Shown here: positions 13,301 to 24,301 of the stretch, one piece after another | How the letters are laid out: each line of letters begins with the position of its first letter | Numbering within the stretch: the first letter of the stretch is position 1 | Source of the DNA: Lingula anatina | Lineage: Eukaryota; Brachiopoda; Lingulata; Lingulida; Lingulidae | Length of the DNA stretch: 64,000 nt | Direction of reading: 5' to 3' | NCBI RefSeq assembly: GCF_001039355.2 | Contig: NW_019774513.1 | Coordinates: 774,329 to 838,328 of the forward strand | Notes under the pieces: model-generated | Databases searched by the model: none | What the model saw: the letters and a program-made list of their open reading frames with translations, nothing else | Told to the model about the DNA's origin: nothing | Made by a program: the position numbers and the translations under genes

Positions 13301-15402
13301 TCACACATATGATTATCATGATGCTTGCAAAACAACCACTTTACATGTATCTGAAAATAGAGACTTGCTCTTGTTAAATTATGTATTATAATGATGTCTA
13401 ATTCCAGCACTGGTTTTGCCTAAAATATGACATGTATTTATTCATGATTGGAACCATAAATGTTGACTGACGGCCAACAATACCTGACATAATACTCACT
13501 AAACAGCACTATGATGTTATGCCTTGGTATCCTGCATATACTCACAGAGATCACAGTGAAGAGGGGGGGGCTACTGGTAACAGAATTTGCCCAAAATCTA
13601 TGTTTTCCTTTGAGTAAACTTCTTTCACCACATGAAATCAGAGACAAGTAATGAGGAAAATTTAATTCTCTTTTGGGAAAATGCGGAGTAATGAGAGATT
13701 CCATGGAGATGGAACTGAAGACTAACAAGGTTATGCGCAATATATAGACAGGATAGCAGAATGTACACAACAGAAAGCCATGTGCCTGCTGCATATTAAA
13801 TGTTGTGGTTTTTTTCTTTTAAGTGTGAAAAATAGTGGGTGGTTTTCAGAGCATGCAGACCCACTTCCTTAAAATGCATACTGGCTAACAATCAATGAAA
13901 TAAAAATACTTCATGAAGATAAAATAATACTCTAAAATGCCATTATAATTTTATGAAGTTACTTATTAACCAAACAAATTTAATCATATTTTAGTTTGCT
14001 TTCAATCCTATTTCAAAATACTGTCAACAAATTCTCCATAATGTACCTTCAAAAAAACTACACCTGATTCCAAAGGACCCAGCTACTCAATATAATTTGT
14101 CTCTTTGAGATTACCTTAGATAATAATTGGTCTGTTATGATGTAATCAAGCCACTTCCAGCTACATCTGGCTTCAGATCCAGGTAATTGATCACCTGGTT
14201 TCATGCCTTGAGGCTGCAGTCAGCTAGGCATACTTAATTGACTTTAGTCTGTCACAATAGTTAATTAAGACGTGATTAAGTGTGTGATACCCTGGTTATA
14301 TTCAGTTTATCAATGCCTGGCACATCTGGACATATATCTAGCTAATGGTTGGGATAATAACAAAATGTGCAAAAGAGGATATCAAATACACCTGCAACAA
14401 ATTTATCAAAAAAAAAAAAAAAAGACATTTTCTTTGCCCGTGGTGTTGTTTTCAATAAACTGAAAAGGAATAATTAGCATAAAAATCAATATCAATATAT
14501 ATAACATAAAATAAAGTACTCTTTGGTGCAATTTTTCTTCTTTTAAAAACAAAACTTTAACAGTTATAAAAACATGACATGACTGACAATATTTTAAATA
14601 TTTATAAAAGGAACAAAATTCAACAGAACTGCGACTGCTATACAGTGATACTTACAGGACAGAAATCAGAGTGTTCTGCCACATGTTTCCCTATCTCTTC
14701 ATTCACAGCAGACAGGGACATGATCAGTAATAAAGCATCTCTGGCCTGTTGCCCCAGGTTGGCCTCTCTGTGGACGTACGGGATCAGCAGAGAAAAGACC
14801 AGGAATTTGGCCGACCCCTGCACCTCATGGGCCGAAAAAAATAACTCCAGTAACTGAGGGTCTTGTGACAAACATACACAAAGCTGATGAAGTAGTAACA
14901 CCTCATGCTGCTCAATGTGAATATTCTTAGTCTCTGAACATGATGACAGTAATTTCATCAAAGGGCGAATGATAGGCTTATGCACCAGCAATCTTTGCCT
15001 GGCCTGACTTATCAACTGTTCGTACATTTTCAGCTGCTCAAACTTCAGTTTATGTCGGAACTCCACGCTCTGGTTACACCAATTAAACAGCACTTCCAGC
15101 AGGTTTTCAGTCAAAGTGAACCTTAATATGGGGCCCTGACACCCGTCCTCCTCCTTCTCCTCTATCAGTAAAAACATCATCTGACTGAAATAATGGAGCA
15201 CTGCTTCGATATCGTCAGCAATGTTCTGGGCTGTCCTGGCTGCATTGGTGGTTTGTATTATGGCTAAAATCTGCTGCCAGTGTCTCTCATACACCTCCAG
15301 TCTGGTCTGAGCCTCTTCCTCAGCCTGCAGCTTCCTACTGCTGTTACTGCCCTGGCTTCCAGGACTTGGGGATTTAGACGCACTTCTTTTAAACAGACTC
15401 AT
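1..15402 (-). CDS. FHIP1: FHIP1/FAM160A-type FTS and Hook-interacting protein, 3' end outside window
   Basis: Exons in transcript order: 15402-14656, 8636-8478, 7481-7395, 4615-4448, 4164-4085, 3702-3496, 2614-2522 and 893-1. All junctions have AG/GT sites and phases agree, giving about 811 codons before the window edge. Family vertebrate proteins are roughly 970-1040 residues, so the C-terminal part is missing. The first exon opens MSLFKRSASKSPSPG and ends EHSDFCP. The next reads VLATGLSGLYSSLPRK, then VAHPMVRDQLLSFIYNGFLV, then DEVIAATAYLDLFLRRITEP. These match the conserved FHIP N-terminal helical region. The large exon at 893-1 has the conserved YQDYLDEARQQL segment followed by a Ser-rich, probably disordered stretch. 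Known family role: FHIP proteins join FTS and Hook and connect dynein to endosomal cargo. FHIP1A and FHIP1B are vertebrate paralogues, and I cannot say which is closer. Confidence 0.9.
894..2521. other. FHIP1 intron
   Basis: AT-rich intron between exons 2614-2522 and 893-1. It contains a poly-T tract near 1422-1439. No further coding segment or RNA gene was recognised. Confidence 0.6.
2522..2614 (-). CDS. FHIP1: Short basic exon of FHIP1 (93 nt)
   Basis: This exon is easy to miss. A pyrimidine-rich acceptor (CCTTTCCTTTCCAG) precedes it and a GTAACC donor follows it. It enters and leaves in phase 2, so it adds 31 codons without shifting frame between exons 3702-3496 and 893-1. The encoded segment is rich in Lys, Arg and Pro (SKPKPKRSNFSFGRLFRRTK). 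It sits where vertebrate FHIP1B, as I remember it, has a Ser/Arg-rich linker with an LALFLRQ-like stretch. A second in-frame acceptor (AATTTTAG) lies 39 nt inside and would give a 54-nt version. Because either form keeps the frame, it may be constitutive or a cassette exon. Confidence 0.72.
4616..7394. other. FHIP1 intron
   Basis: AT-rich intron of about 2.8 kb between exons 7481-7395 and 4615-4448. It includes a CA microsatellite near its upstream end. I see no other gene-like signal. Confidence 0.6.
7310..7346. repeat. CA dinucleotide microsatellite
   Basis: An uninterrupted run of about 18 CA units lies in the FHIP1 intron, just downstream (on the minus strand) of exon 7481-7395. Confidence 0.95.
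7509..7692. mobile_element. Foldback MITE-like element
   Basis: The left arm (GCATTTAGAACAGCAGACTA onward, to about 7553) is matched in inverted orientation by the right arm, which ends GTCCTCTGTTCTGAATGC near 7690. The arms are about 45 nt long and flank about 90 nt. There is no coding capacity. Confidence 0.7.
7702..7872. mobile_element. Foldback MITE-like element containing TAGATCGATC
   Basis: The left end TTCCCAATGAAACTATTGCA is mirrored by the right end ACAATAGTTTCATTGGGAA, with arms of about 48 nt. The inner GATCGATCC / GGACTGATC motifs resemble the larger palindromic family at 12023, 12655, 23541, 27586 and 52113, so it may be a shorter relative. Confidence 0.7.
8128..8234 (-). other. 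Unassigned coding-like segment in FHIP1 intron
   Basis: On the minus strand an acceptor-like TTTAATTTAG precedes an open stretch that reads GTG AAA CTG ATT and encodes LIKMLFDILEEAPVEGLAS and about 15 more residues, then meets TAA. It lies between FHIP1 exons 8636-8478 and 7481-7395, which already join in phase and match the family. Splicing it in through the GTAATA at its end would shift the frame. It could be an alternative terminal exon, a decayed exon or chance. Confidence 0.25.
8591..9680. repeat. 105-bp tandem array (about 11 copies) built from an FHIP1 3' splice site
   Basis: Copies begin (ACTTAAACCTG or variant) at 8616, 8721, 8826, 8931, 9036, 9141, 9246, 9351, 9456, 9561 and about 9665, a constant 105-bp step. 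Each unit joins about 46 nt from the 5' end of the FHIP1 exon at 8636-8478 to about 59 nt of the preceding intron, including the AATTTCAG acceptor. The first eight copies are nearly identical; those at 9456, 9561 and 9665 have diverged, so the youngest copies are next to the real exon. Read on the minus strand in the FHIP1 frame, each extra copy would encode VLATGLSGLYSSLPRKLE and then meet an in-frame TAG. Confidence 0.97.
12023..12266. mobile_element. Palindromic MITE-like element, family 1
   Basis: About 244 bp. The two halves are imperfect inverted repeats of each other. The left half runs from CCCATTCC through AGATCAATCTAGCAGGATC to GATGTCTGGCATGCC; the right half mirrors it and ends GTATGGGAATGGG. 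The centre is TAATTA-rich. There is no coding capacity. Confidence 0.8.
12655..12899. mobile_element. Palindromic MITE-like element, family 1
   Basis: Same structure as the element at 12023: GGTTCCCATG at the left, CTGGGAATGGTCCC at the right, AGATTGATCTA and GATCGATCTA near the ends, and TTAGATGTCTGGCA / GACAGACATCTAAG facing each other in the middle. Confidence 0.85.
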
Positions 15403-15544
15403 ACTTCTTATATCTTGCTACAATGCTGGTCACACAAATGCAAATCTGACCCCAAAAGTAAATCTGTCTGCAGCTTTTTTCTTTAACCAGCTAGTCTCTT
15501 TTTATGTTACTGGGTCTCACATGGTCCTGTTCATTCTCAGACAC
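14656..15544 (-). other. FHIP1: FHIP1 exon 2: 5' UTR part plus start codon exon
   Basis: An acceptor (ATATTTACAG) ends at 15545. The exon then runs through 142 nt of untranslated sequence to the ATG at 15402 and on to a GTAAGT donor at 14655. The ATG at 15402 begins the conserved N-terminus MSLFKRS, which supports this start. The untranslated part contains short upstream ATGs. Confidence 0.7.
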
Positions 15545-16807
15545 CTGTAAATATTAATTAGGTTTACTAATCAAGTGATAATAGCCTTGATGGCATTCCT
15601 TTCAAAGATACAAGTGCTGCACATGATAATTACACATACCACACAGGTTATCAACTTAGCACAAATCTAATCATAGTCCAGATTTCAATATAAACTAACT
15701 TATAGCATTGGCTTCATTCTTATTTAAGGGATGCGGTTATTCTGAAAGCTACTTCCCACTGAACTTTATATAACGAAGTGGCTTCACCACTGTAAAGTGA
15801 CACTGGATATATGAAGGAAATTAAACAAGTCTGAGATCCTTCTAAAATTCTTTTTAGAGCCAAATAATATTAATTTTCAACAAAATGCAGTTTCAACAGG
15901 AAACCAGATTACGATTGCAATTTCAATAGGAAATTAGTCCTCAATAACCCTGTGCTAGTGTGGATATTACTGTTACATATTGATAATATTAGCATGCCAT
16001 CATGCAATTATGTCATCAGAACATTTGTATAATGTAACTAGCTTTGTCTTCAGCACTGGTAATAATTAATTTTTATTTCTATCATTTTTTAAAATTTATT
16101 TCAATCTATATTATATTCATTGAGCAAAACAAAGTCACATGGGAAGCCATTGTAAATTTTTACCTTCACAAATTTGAAACTGTGTTATTCAAGATGGAAA
16201 AGACAGATGTGAGAATTAGGCATACCTAACTAAACCAGACAATATTTCTATGCTGATTTGAACTAAATATTTTGAAAACTTGTGTCTTGATTAATGGTTT
16301 TAATAATTGTAAATTGTCCACTTTTACACAGTGTGCTGATCAAGTGGGTCATGGGTAAGGGGAAGACAATGAAGTATAATTTTTTCAAAGACAGAGAATT
16401 ATTACACGAAAACAAATCAGTGTACAAGTATTCAAGTCATGCTCAACTTGATCAAGAACTACTAAGTAAAAATTTACAACTTTCAGAGTTAAAATCGTGC
16501 AGCTGTTATTTAATTTTCAATGACTCATGAGCTATGCCGCAATAAGTTAATTTTTTTAAAATGCAAGTCTAAATATGATGATATTTCTACACAGGTGCAG
16601 TGTGTGTGTGTATGCGTGAGTGCCAATGCCAAAGTGTAAATATTTCTATTTAGACGCCGATTGCTACAAATTTTACCAATTTTAAAGAAATCGAACGGTT
16701 CTTTATTGCTCATTAATGTCATATTTATCTAAAAACAAATGGATATATTTCTTTACTTACGGCGAGTATACGTATACCAAAGGAATTTCCACCCAATCGT
16801 CTTGTAC

Positions 16808-16850
16808 CTGCCCAGTGAAGCCATTTTGGATGTTTAGGTGTTGGCACGTG
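16808..16850 (-). other. FHIP1: Candidate first (5' UTR) exon of FHIP1 with upstream ORF
   Basis: On the minus strand, AAAATGGCTTCACTGGGCAG is followed by a GTACAAG donor at 16807. Joined to the exon starting at 15544, the ATG at 16824 reads about 14 codons and stops before the main start codon, so it would be an upstream ORF rather than an N-terminal extension. The upper end of this exon is a guess. Confidence 0.4.
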
Positions 16851-17739
16851 ACTAGAACTCTCTAAACTAAATACCACATATCATTTTTCGGAATGTTGAA
16901 TGGATGCATTTAAAGCAAATTTTTAAAGAAAGGGAGATAATCAAGGAAGGAAGCTGTTACTTGAAGTTTCAGTCTTGTAAAATTAATTCCATACTTTTTC
17001 ATTCCCTCGAATTTTAAAATCTGGTTTAGAGATTATAACTAGTGCGTGGAATCCCCATATCCTTCCGCATTTAATCGCGTTAATGTTTATTCACTATAAA
17101 CGAATCTATATCAAAATTATACTATCGATCATCAACTAGTGTGTCTTATTAGATCTGACATAGAGCGATTTGCTTCTATTATACCTCTAGTGGTTTAAAG
17201 TATGAGTGAAATCTCACTCATTTCTCTTGCCCAATATTTACGGAAGTGCTGCGGAAGGGCAATGGTGGAAGTGAGTGGAATAAGCCTGGAAGTTGTTTAA
17301 GTTTACTCATCACAGAGGAATGTACTTAATTATTTTATATTCAACGTGACGTAAGTGTTACCTGTTAAAGTATACTTTAGTGCTTGATCTACTTAAGATA
17401 ACGGGGATCCTTTATAGTGAGACTTAATAGGCTTTGTCTGCGCCGCGTGACAAGGAAAAGCTGAGATTGACTTGAGTGGCTTTAAGTTAACCCAGGATTT
17501 TTGGTTTGAGTCGCTAGACGAAGCTTAACAACCAAGCAGTTCACTTTTATACTGTGTGCTGATGGATATGGTGAGTCCTGTATAACAGAAGAAAATGTGA
17601 CTAAAACAGACATGTAAGATGTGAACTTCGAAACCAACTCCTTGCAGACAGTGACTGTATATTGATGGATAGGACGAGTAGTTATTATGGTTTACTGGAA
17701 AATGAAACGTCTTGATTTCGATATTATTTCCTAGTCAGG
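16851..17739. promoter_or_regulatory. Divergent FHIP1 / SH3RF promoter and 5' UTR region
   Basis: The FHIP1 transcript runs left and SH3RF runs right from this interval. About 2.3 kb separates the two start codons, and under 1 kb separates the likely first exons. It probably holds both promoters and the SH3RF 5' UTR. A strong GTGAGT donor at 17571 and an acceptor (ATTTCCTAG) ending at 17734 suggest a small 5' UTR intron just before the SH3RF ATG. No TATA box could be assigned. Confidence 0.5.
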
Positions 17740-20700
17740 ATGGATGAACATGTGTTGAATGAACTGCTGGAGTGCTCCGTGTGTCTAGAACGCATGGACA
17801 CTAGCAGTAAGGTACTGCCTTGTCAACACACATTCTGTCGCAGATGCCTCGAGGAAATTTTAAGCACAAAGAAGGAAATACGGTGCCCAGAATGCCGCAC
17901 TCTGGTAGAAAGAAAGGTAGAGGATTTACCAGCAAACATCTTGCTGATCCGACTCCTGGAGGGGATGAAATCTGCCCAGTTTCTCCAGCAGCAGCCAATC
18001 ACAGCGGGCCCTGTACACTCCTCGGTGCGAGCTACGAACTCGACAGCGGCTGTTCGGACCTCTCCTGTCCCTAAAGTAAGTTATTACTCTGTCCTGCACT
18101 GTGTGATGATTATCCATGACCTGCTCTATCACAGAGTCCTTTGCCCATATTATGTATGATGATGATTGCAGAGCATTCCCTGCTCATAACTAGTATTTAG
18201 GCTAGGGTAAAAATATGTATGGTAATGTTTTAGAAATGTTGTCATTTACTAGAAGGGATAGAGATTGAATTCATTTTGTTAATCATCTAACATGCTTTAA
18301 CATAGAACATAAATTTTCCAGAAAAACTACAGTTGTGTGTGCTTTATGGTTTTGTATTTTATTGATGTTTCTTAATGTGATCTTTTCAAACCACATACAC
18401 TCTTAAGTAGTTGCCTGTTTTCTCCATGAAAATAATGCTACAGTATTGTACAAGTGGAAAGAATCAAAAGCTGCACAGCTTTTTTCAGTCAAGTTGATAC
18501 AATTTTACACAGTATGTATTACTGCAGCAGACCATGTGACTGATTTTTTCCTTACTAAAACAAGAAAACAGTTTCATTTGTTGCCTTCCTCATTGCTTCT
18601 AGTTTGAGGTAAGGCACATGCCATCATCAGCTTCTCTTGCTTTTTATTCCAAAGACTTGCTGGGGTGTTGCATGCTAAATAAAGCTGTCTCATCTTGACA
18701 GGAATTGCACACAAACACACCTCCTCAGAGGAAGATATCATGCCAACTTACAGTTGTAACATTTATATCTGTTAGTTTCTTCAAACCATTCTTCCTGCAA
18801 AATAATTACAGCTATTGTTGTAGACTTATAAATAAATTTTGTTTTAAATCATTGTGAAAGTAGACAGCCTATTAACCCACAAACAAACAACCCTGTGTCC
18901 TTAAGCATCAACCTGAGGAGAGCTCTCTTAAGGATGGGGGCACGATAACAAAAGAATTTAAAATCAACAGTAAAGATTAATCTCCACAGATAAACAAGAC
19001 CTTATGCCCTCCATATTCACATGTAGTTACTAAATCGTAGCCGTTCCTTTCTACTCGTACAGTGTACTCGGGTGGCTCTGATTTGCCCCATGTTGTTTAG
19101 TTTGGCTGGCTTATTCATCAGATTTAGGGCACGGAGAGTACACTAAAGATCAATGAGAGATGGACTTATTTTTAAGAAAGGCTGAAGAGACGTGTACAAT
19201 AACAATGGGATATTTTGATATACTGTGGCAGTTGAAGTAGGAAATTGGTGCATTGTTTTTAGATTCTGTTATTATTGTGATTCAGTAGTTGTTATGCTTT
19301 ATGGGTAGTAGTAGTAGTAGGTAAATCACTAATTCATGTCATTAAATAAGATTCTAAAAGAAATAGCAGTGCTATCTCTTCAAATCAGGCCCTCCACCTT
19401 TTGATATCATCTCTGCTGTAGACAAATGTCTCCAGGACCCTGGCTTGTGTCTTGTAGGTTTACATCAAGGTTTAAGACAGAGACCTGGGACATATTTCAG
19501 TCTGTGGAAGATTATATCAGGCTCAGATGGAGGCCTGCCTTACAAATCTGACGTAGAACTGAGACAGACTGTGTTTGGTGTCTGGTGTTGACTTAGTAAC
19601 AAGACAACAGGAATGATGTAATGAGGGGAGGAGGAGAGGAAAGTTGGGAGATTAACGTCCATTATCTTGATAGGAGCTTGGTGGCATTCAAATGTCTGAC
19701 TGCTCCCGTTGTGGTTGTAGTGAGATCTTTTTAAATCACCAAATTATGCAGACGTTTCTTGTGAAGACTGTTTGTGTAAATTTGAGTTGACAATTAAGGT
19801 TGATATATTCAGACAGAGGCAGCAAATCTTGATTTTTTTTTTTTTTTTTTTNGACCGTAGTTATTACAAAACAAATTCATCAGCGTTTTTTAATTATTTA
19901 TTATTATTTTTGTTTTTTTTTTTTTTTTTTTGGGGGGTGGTGCAGCAATAGTTTAAAAATATATATATTAAGGAATTGATATAAAATTTCACTGTTATTT
20001 ATTGCACCAGTTTATTGATACTGGGCCTCAGAGTATGCAGTAATAAGACTTTTTCCTCATACCTACAGTACTGTAAAAATATGTGAAGAACTTAATCACA
20101 GTATATTTCTGTGCTCATGGTGGTCTTCACCTCTAGTCTCCTACAGCATCCTGCTCCTATCTTAATAGTCACGTACTTGACATATTGAAGAGAGACAAGT
20201 TTCCAAGGGACAACTTTTTAAGTGCTCTCAGAGATTAAAAGAAATAGCATCTGGAAGCAGTTGCATCTTACTCCTGTCTCTCAGCGCGGACTTGATATTT
20301 TTGCTGAGAACATCCATTTAAGATCATTGAGAAGAGATTGAGTGATCTCTGTCAGGAATATGAAGAAAGAAGCCTTTATTGGCACAGGCAGCATTTGGGG
20401 CCAGGCCTCTGTTTTGATTTCATTTGACTTGTCTGGATTTAAAGGGGTTTATTTTTCTAGAAGAAAGAGGTGGAAGAAGACAGTGATCATCATTAGCTGA
20501 AAAAAAGAAAAATCTTTGTTCTTTTTGGCAGTTAGGGACAAATTGATTTTTGTATTCATTATGAAAAAAAATCAAACAATACATCCTGGTCTGACAACTT
20601 CATATTTACATGTATACCATGAGACTGAAACTAGGAAAATTGGGTTTTATTTTACCACAAAGAATGTGTCTGCAGATTAAGGTGCAGTTTTTGTTCAATG

Positions 20701-23700
20701 TTGTGGTCATGTCCATAAGGTTTTTATTATCATTATAATATTGATTCCCCTGTCATATATGGGAAGTAGTATGGGGAAGATAATAATAATAATATATAAT
20801 AGTAATAATATGGTTAAATTTCCTAGATGTGGCACAAGATTGTCTCTCTTTTAGTGCAGAGTTTACAAATTAATGATACTGATGTTAGGGACTTGTATAA
20901 TATCTGGTTAAATTGCCCCAAGAAATGTTTTTCTCTACCTAAGACAAATTGCTGACTGTGATTTATTTCATTTTCTTTTCTCATGGATTTTGCCTTAAGT
21001 CAGTATGTTTCTTGCATAAGTATCTCTCCATTTTTGGAGCACATGTATGTGTAGAAGTACTTTGTGTCCACTTTCCCCAAATGTTTTTCTTATATTTTCC
21101 TGATATTGCAAGTAGTGATTGATTTATTAAGTTAGTAGGTGGTAAAATGCTGTAAATTGAAGAGCATTATAAATTAACTCCCTCGGAAGAAAAGTAGCAG
21201 AGTTAGACATATTAAGTAAGAAGGTGGTCCATTGCTTTAATATTAAGTTATTTAACTTTCCCATGTTAATTCTATGCCATTTGAACACAGGACACCTGTA
21301 GACCTATTGTACATTTTACAGGTACAAAGCCCAGGATTTATTTAGGTTACCTGTCCACAGTGAACCCCATACACCCCAGTGATTGCCTCCTGTTTAGATA
21401 TCATCTCTGTCATGAAAGCAGGACCTGGTTTACTGGGACTTTCTATTAATACACAAAGCACTGATTTGTATGCATGCCTTGACAGACTTCTGTGTGCCAG
21501 ACAACTCTTTTAATAGTCTGGAATTTTGTGTCATTTCCATATTTCCACAGTGGGATTGTGGTGAGATGTCGGGGTGTTAGAGTATGGTGTTCCCATGGAA
21601 GTTAAGACAGGGGAGTGAAAAATACAGATTTTGTGTGGTGATGGAGGGTGATGACTTCTTTAAATGTGATGCCTTTTGAGAACAAAGGGCAGGTACAAGT
21701 GAACTTTGGATTGAGCAAATGAATAGGCTGTGAGACAGTCTGCTGCACACCATTAAGAATTAGGTTACTGTGCACACACTTCTTCAATGGTGTCTGTTTG
21801 TCTGGCCTACACAGTGGAAAGTTTGCTGATGTAATCTCTCTCCCTCACTCTCTCCTTCTCACTCTCTCTCTCTCTCTCTCTCTCTCTCAGATATATTTTC
21901 TGACAGTCTTCCTAATTATCTTTGTTGATCAGTCCTCCATTTTTTGACTGCCTCCTGACAGAAAAATTAGATGCCAGTCAATGTAAACTTCTGGAAGACC
22001 CAGAAGACAGCTTCTGTCCACCCCTGTAACATGCATTACAATAGGTATCCCCAATGTACATTTATACATAGCAGCTCTGTACATGTACTTCAGTACATTC
22101 AGTACAACAACTCTGGCCAGGTGTCAATAGAGCCGTCAGACTAATAAATTAGTGCACTGGCTGCTTCGTAATTTGTGTAATAGACAGTCACACAATGGGC
22201 TAATATACTCCAGAGAAATAACCATCTCCATTCTTCACGTTCTGGAACAGATATAGCATCATACATATATAAGGTGCACTGCATCTGTTTAAATATGATG
22301 AGACTGGCTGGGGTTTTCATGATTTCCCCTGAGCCAGTCATATTTTATTCAGTTCACAATAAGGTGCATACACAAATATCACCTATGAAACCAGTCATAC
22401 TAGGAAGGCTATAGTAGGTGCATTGATAGTCAAATGTTACATTGCACTGTTTCAGATTCATTTTCAATCTCTTCCATTTATTTTGGAGATAATTGAATTT
22501 TTTCTCGATATAATTCACAGAGGGCTGGCTAATGCTTTGGTGTATATAAACTAGTACACATGTATGTAATAGGGTATCAGAATCACCCAGGCAGCCCCCT
22601 TAGCCCTATACCAATTATAGATCACTGTTGCTGTACCCTGGAGCTAGGGGCTAGTGGTGTTGAAGTATGTAATATCTAAGTGGCTGTGAGTATATATTTC
22701 TCAGTAGGTTTCCAGGAAATAGAGTACCTCCAGTCTAGACCTGGCTATCTTGTTACACACCTCTGCTTTAATACCTGAACTACAGTGACATTTACCTAGG
22801 GGATTTTCTTGTTGTTGCTGTTGTGTTTTTTTTTTTCCTTCTAGGTTTCTTGTTCATTTTTGCCTCCACTGCTGCATAAATGTGTTCTAGTTCAGATGAA
22901 ACCTCTTGATTGATAACAGTGTTGAGTTTTACCTTTACTTCAGGTGATCTTTATTCTTTTAACTTTTATTACGATGCATAATATGATACAGATAAAATGA
23001 TGGGTGATGATTTTTGTCTACATGTCAACCCTGACCCTGTCTCTAATAATGAAGTTTGGATAATGATAAATGGTTAAAAATGATAAAAAGAACAATTCTT
23101 GGCCATTCATTTCAAGTACTAAATATTGTGAAATCTCCAGGAGAAAGCTAACCAGTTAGTTGTAGTAACAGTTAGTACATGCACTTTTCACTCAGGAGGC
23201 ACTTGTAAATATATATTGTGTTCAAAAAAATCTTAATAATGCTTCACAGGTGGATAACAAGTTTTCAATGTGAATATTTACTCAGGCTGGACTCTGTTTT
23301 TGTTGTTTTCTGAAATAAAAACAATACGCAGTTCTGTAAACAGCTTTAAGAACTACGGGGGCATGAACCCGCTTGTTAATAGATTGGAAGCTTTTAGGGA
23401 CATTTCACACAAAGAAACTATTCTAATAAGGTATACAGTTAATATGATTTGAATAAGTACTTAAATGTGCCTGAACTGGTGCTGCCCTTGGAGGCTCTGG
23501 TTCCTAACAGGAACAGATCCACAAAAAAGGGTTTAAGACTGGGTTCCCATGCCAAGATCGATCTAACAGGATTGATCCATCTCCAAGGATTCTCATTAAA
23601 TTGCTTTCAGGTTAAGCGGCTTAGATGTCTGGCATGCTTACTAAAACTGCTAAACGATAATTACCCCTAAGCAGCTTCAGTAGCTTCAGTTACAGGCATT

Positions 23701-24207
23701 TAAGCCACTTAAGTTGATTGCAATTTAGCGGCAATTCCCACTGAGATAGATCAATCCACAGTTAGTATGATAGGGTCTGGGAATGGTCCCTAAGTCTACC
23801 TTAAGGAAGTGGGTAGTTTCAGTGTACAGAGACCAGGTGGGAATGGCAACCCGTGCTTTTCCACAAGTTAACTCACCCACTTACTAAATTAATTGTGGTG
23901 ACTGTACAACTTACATGTTTAGAGGTGGTTTGCAGGCAATGCGTTATTGAATTAGTCCTTGAAAGGTTTGAGTTAGTTTGGTCTTGTTCAGGTCCTCTGT
24001 GGTAACAGATAATTGGCTCTACAGCTTCAGTGCAGTCAGCACAGGAGATCTTAAATTCTGACAACAGCCATTTTTTACCATGATTTAGCTGTCATTTACA
24101 TGATTCAAACAAATTTAATCCCATCATTTTCCAGATGTCAAACTATAAATAAAACTTGACCCCATCCATTTTAGTTTTCTCGTTATTTTTGATTCTACAA
24201 CCAAGAT

Positions 24208-24301
<94 letters not shown>

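Larger units (their letters stand above)
9681..14655. other. FHIP1 large intron
   Basis: About 5 kb of AT-rich intron between the splice-site array and the start-codon exon. It contains two palindromic elements (12023-12266 and 12655-12899) and poly-A/T tracts near 12471-12487 and 14409-14423. No other coding exon was recognised. Confidence 0.6.
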
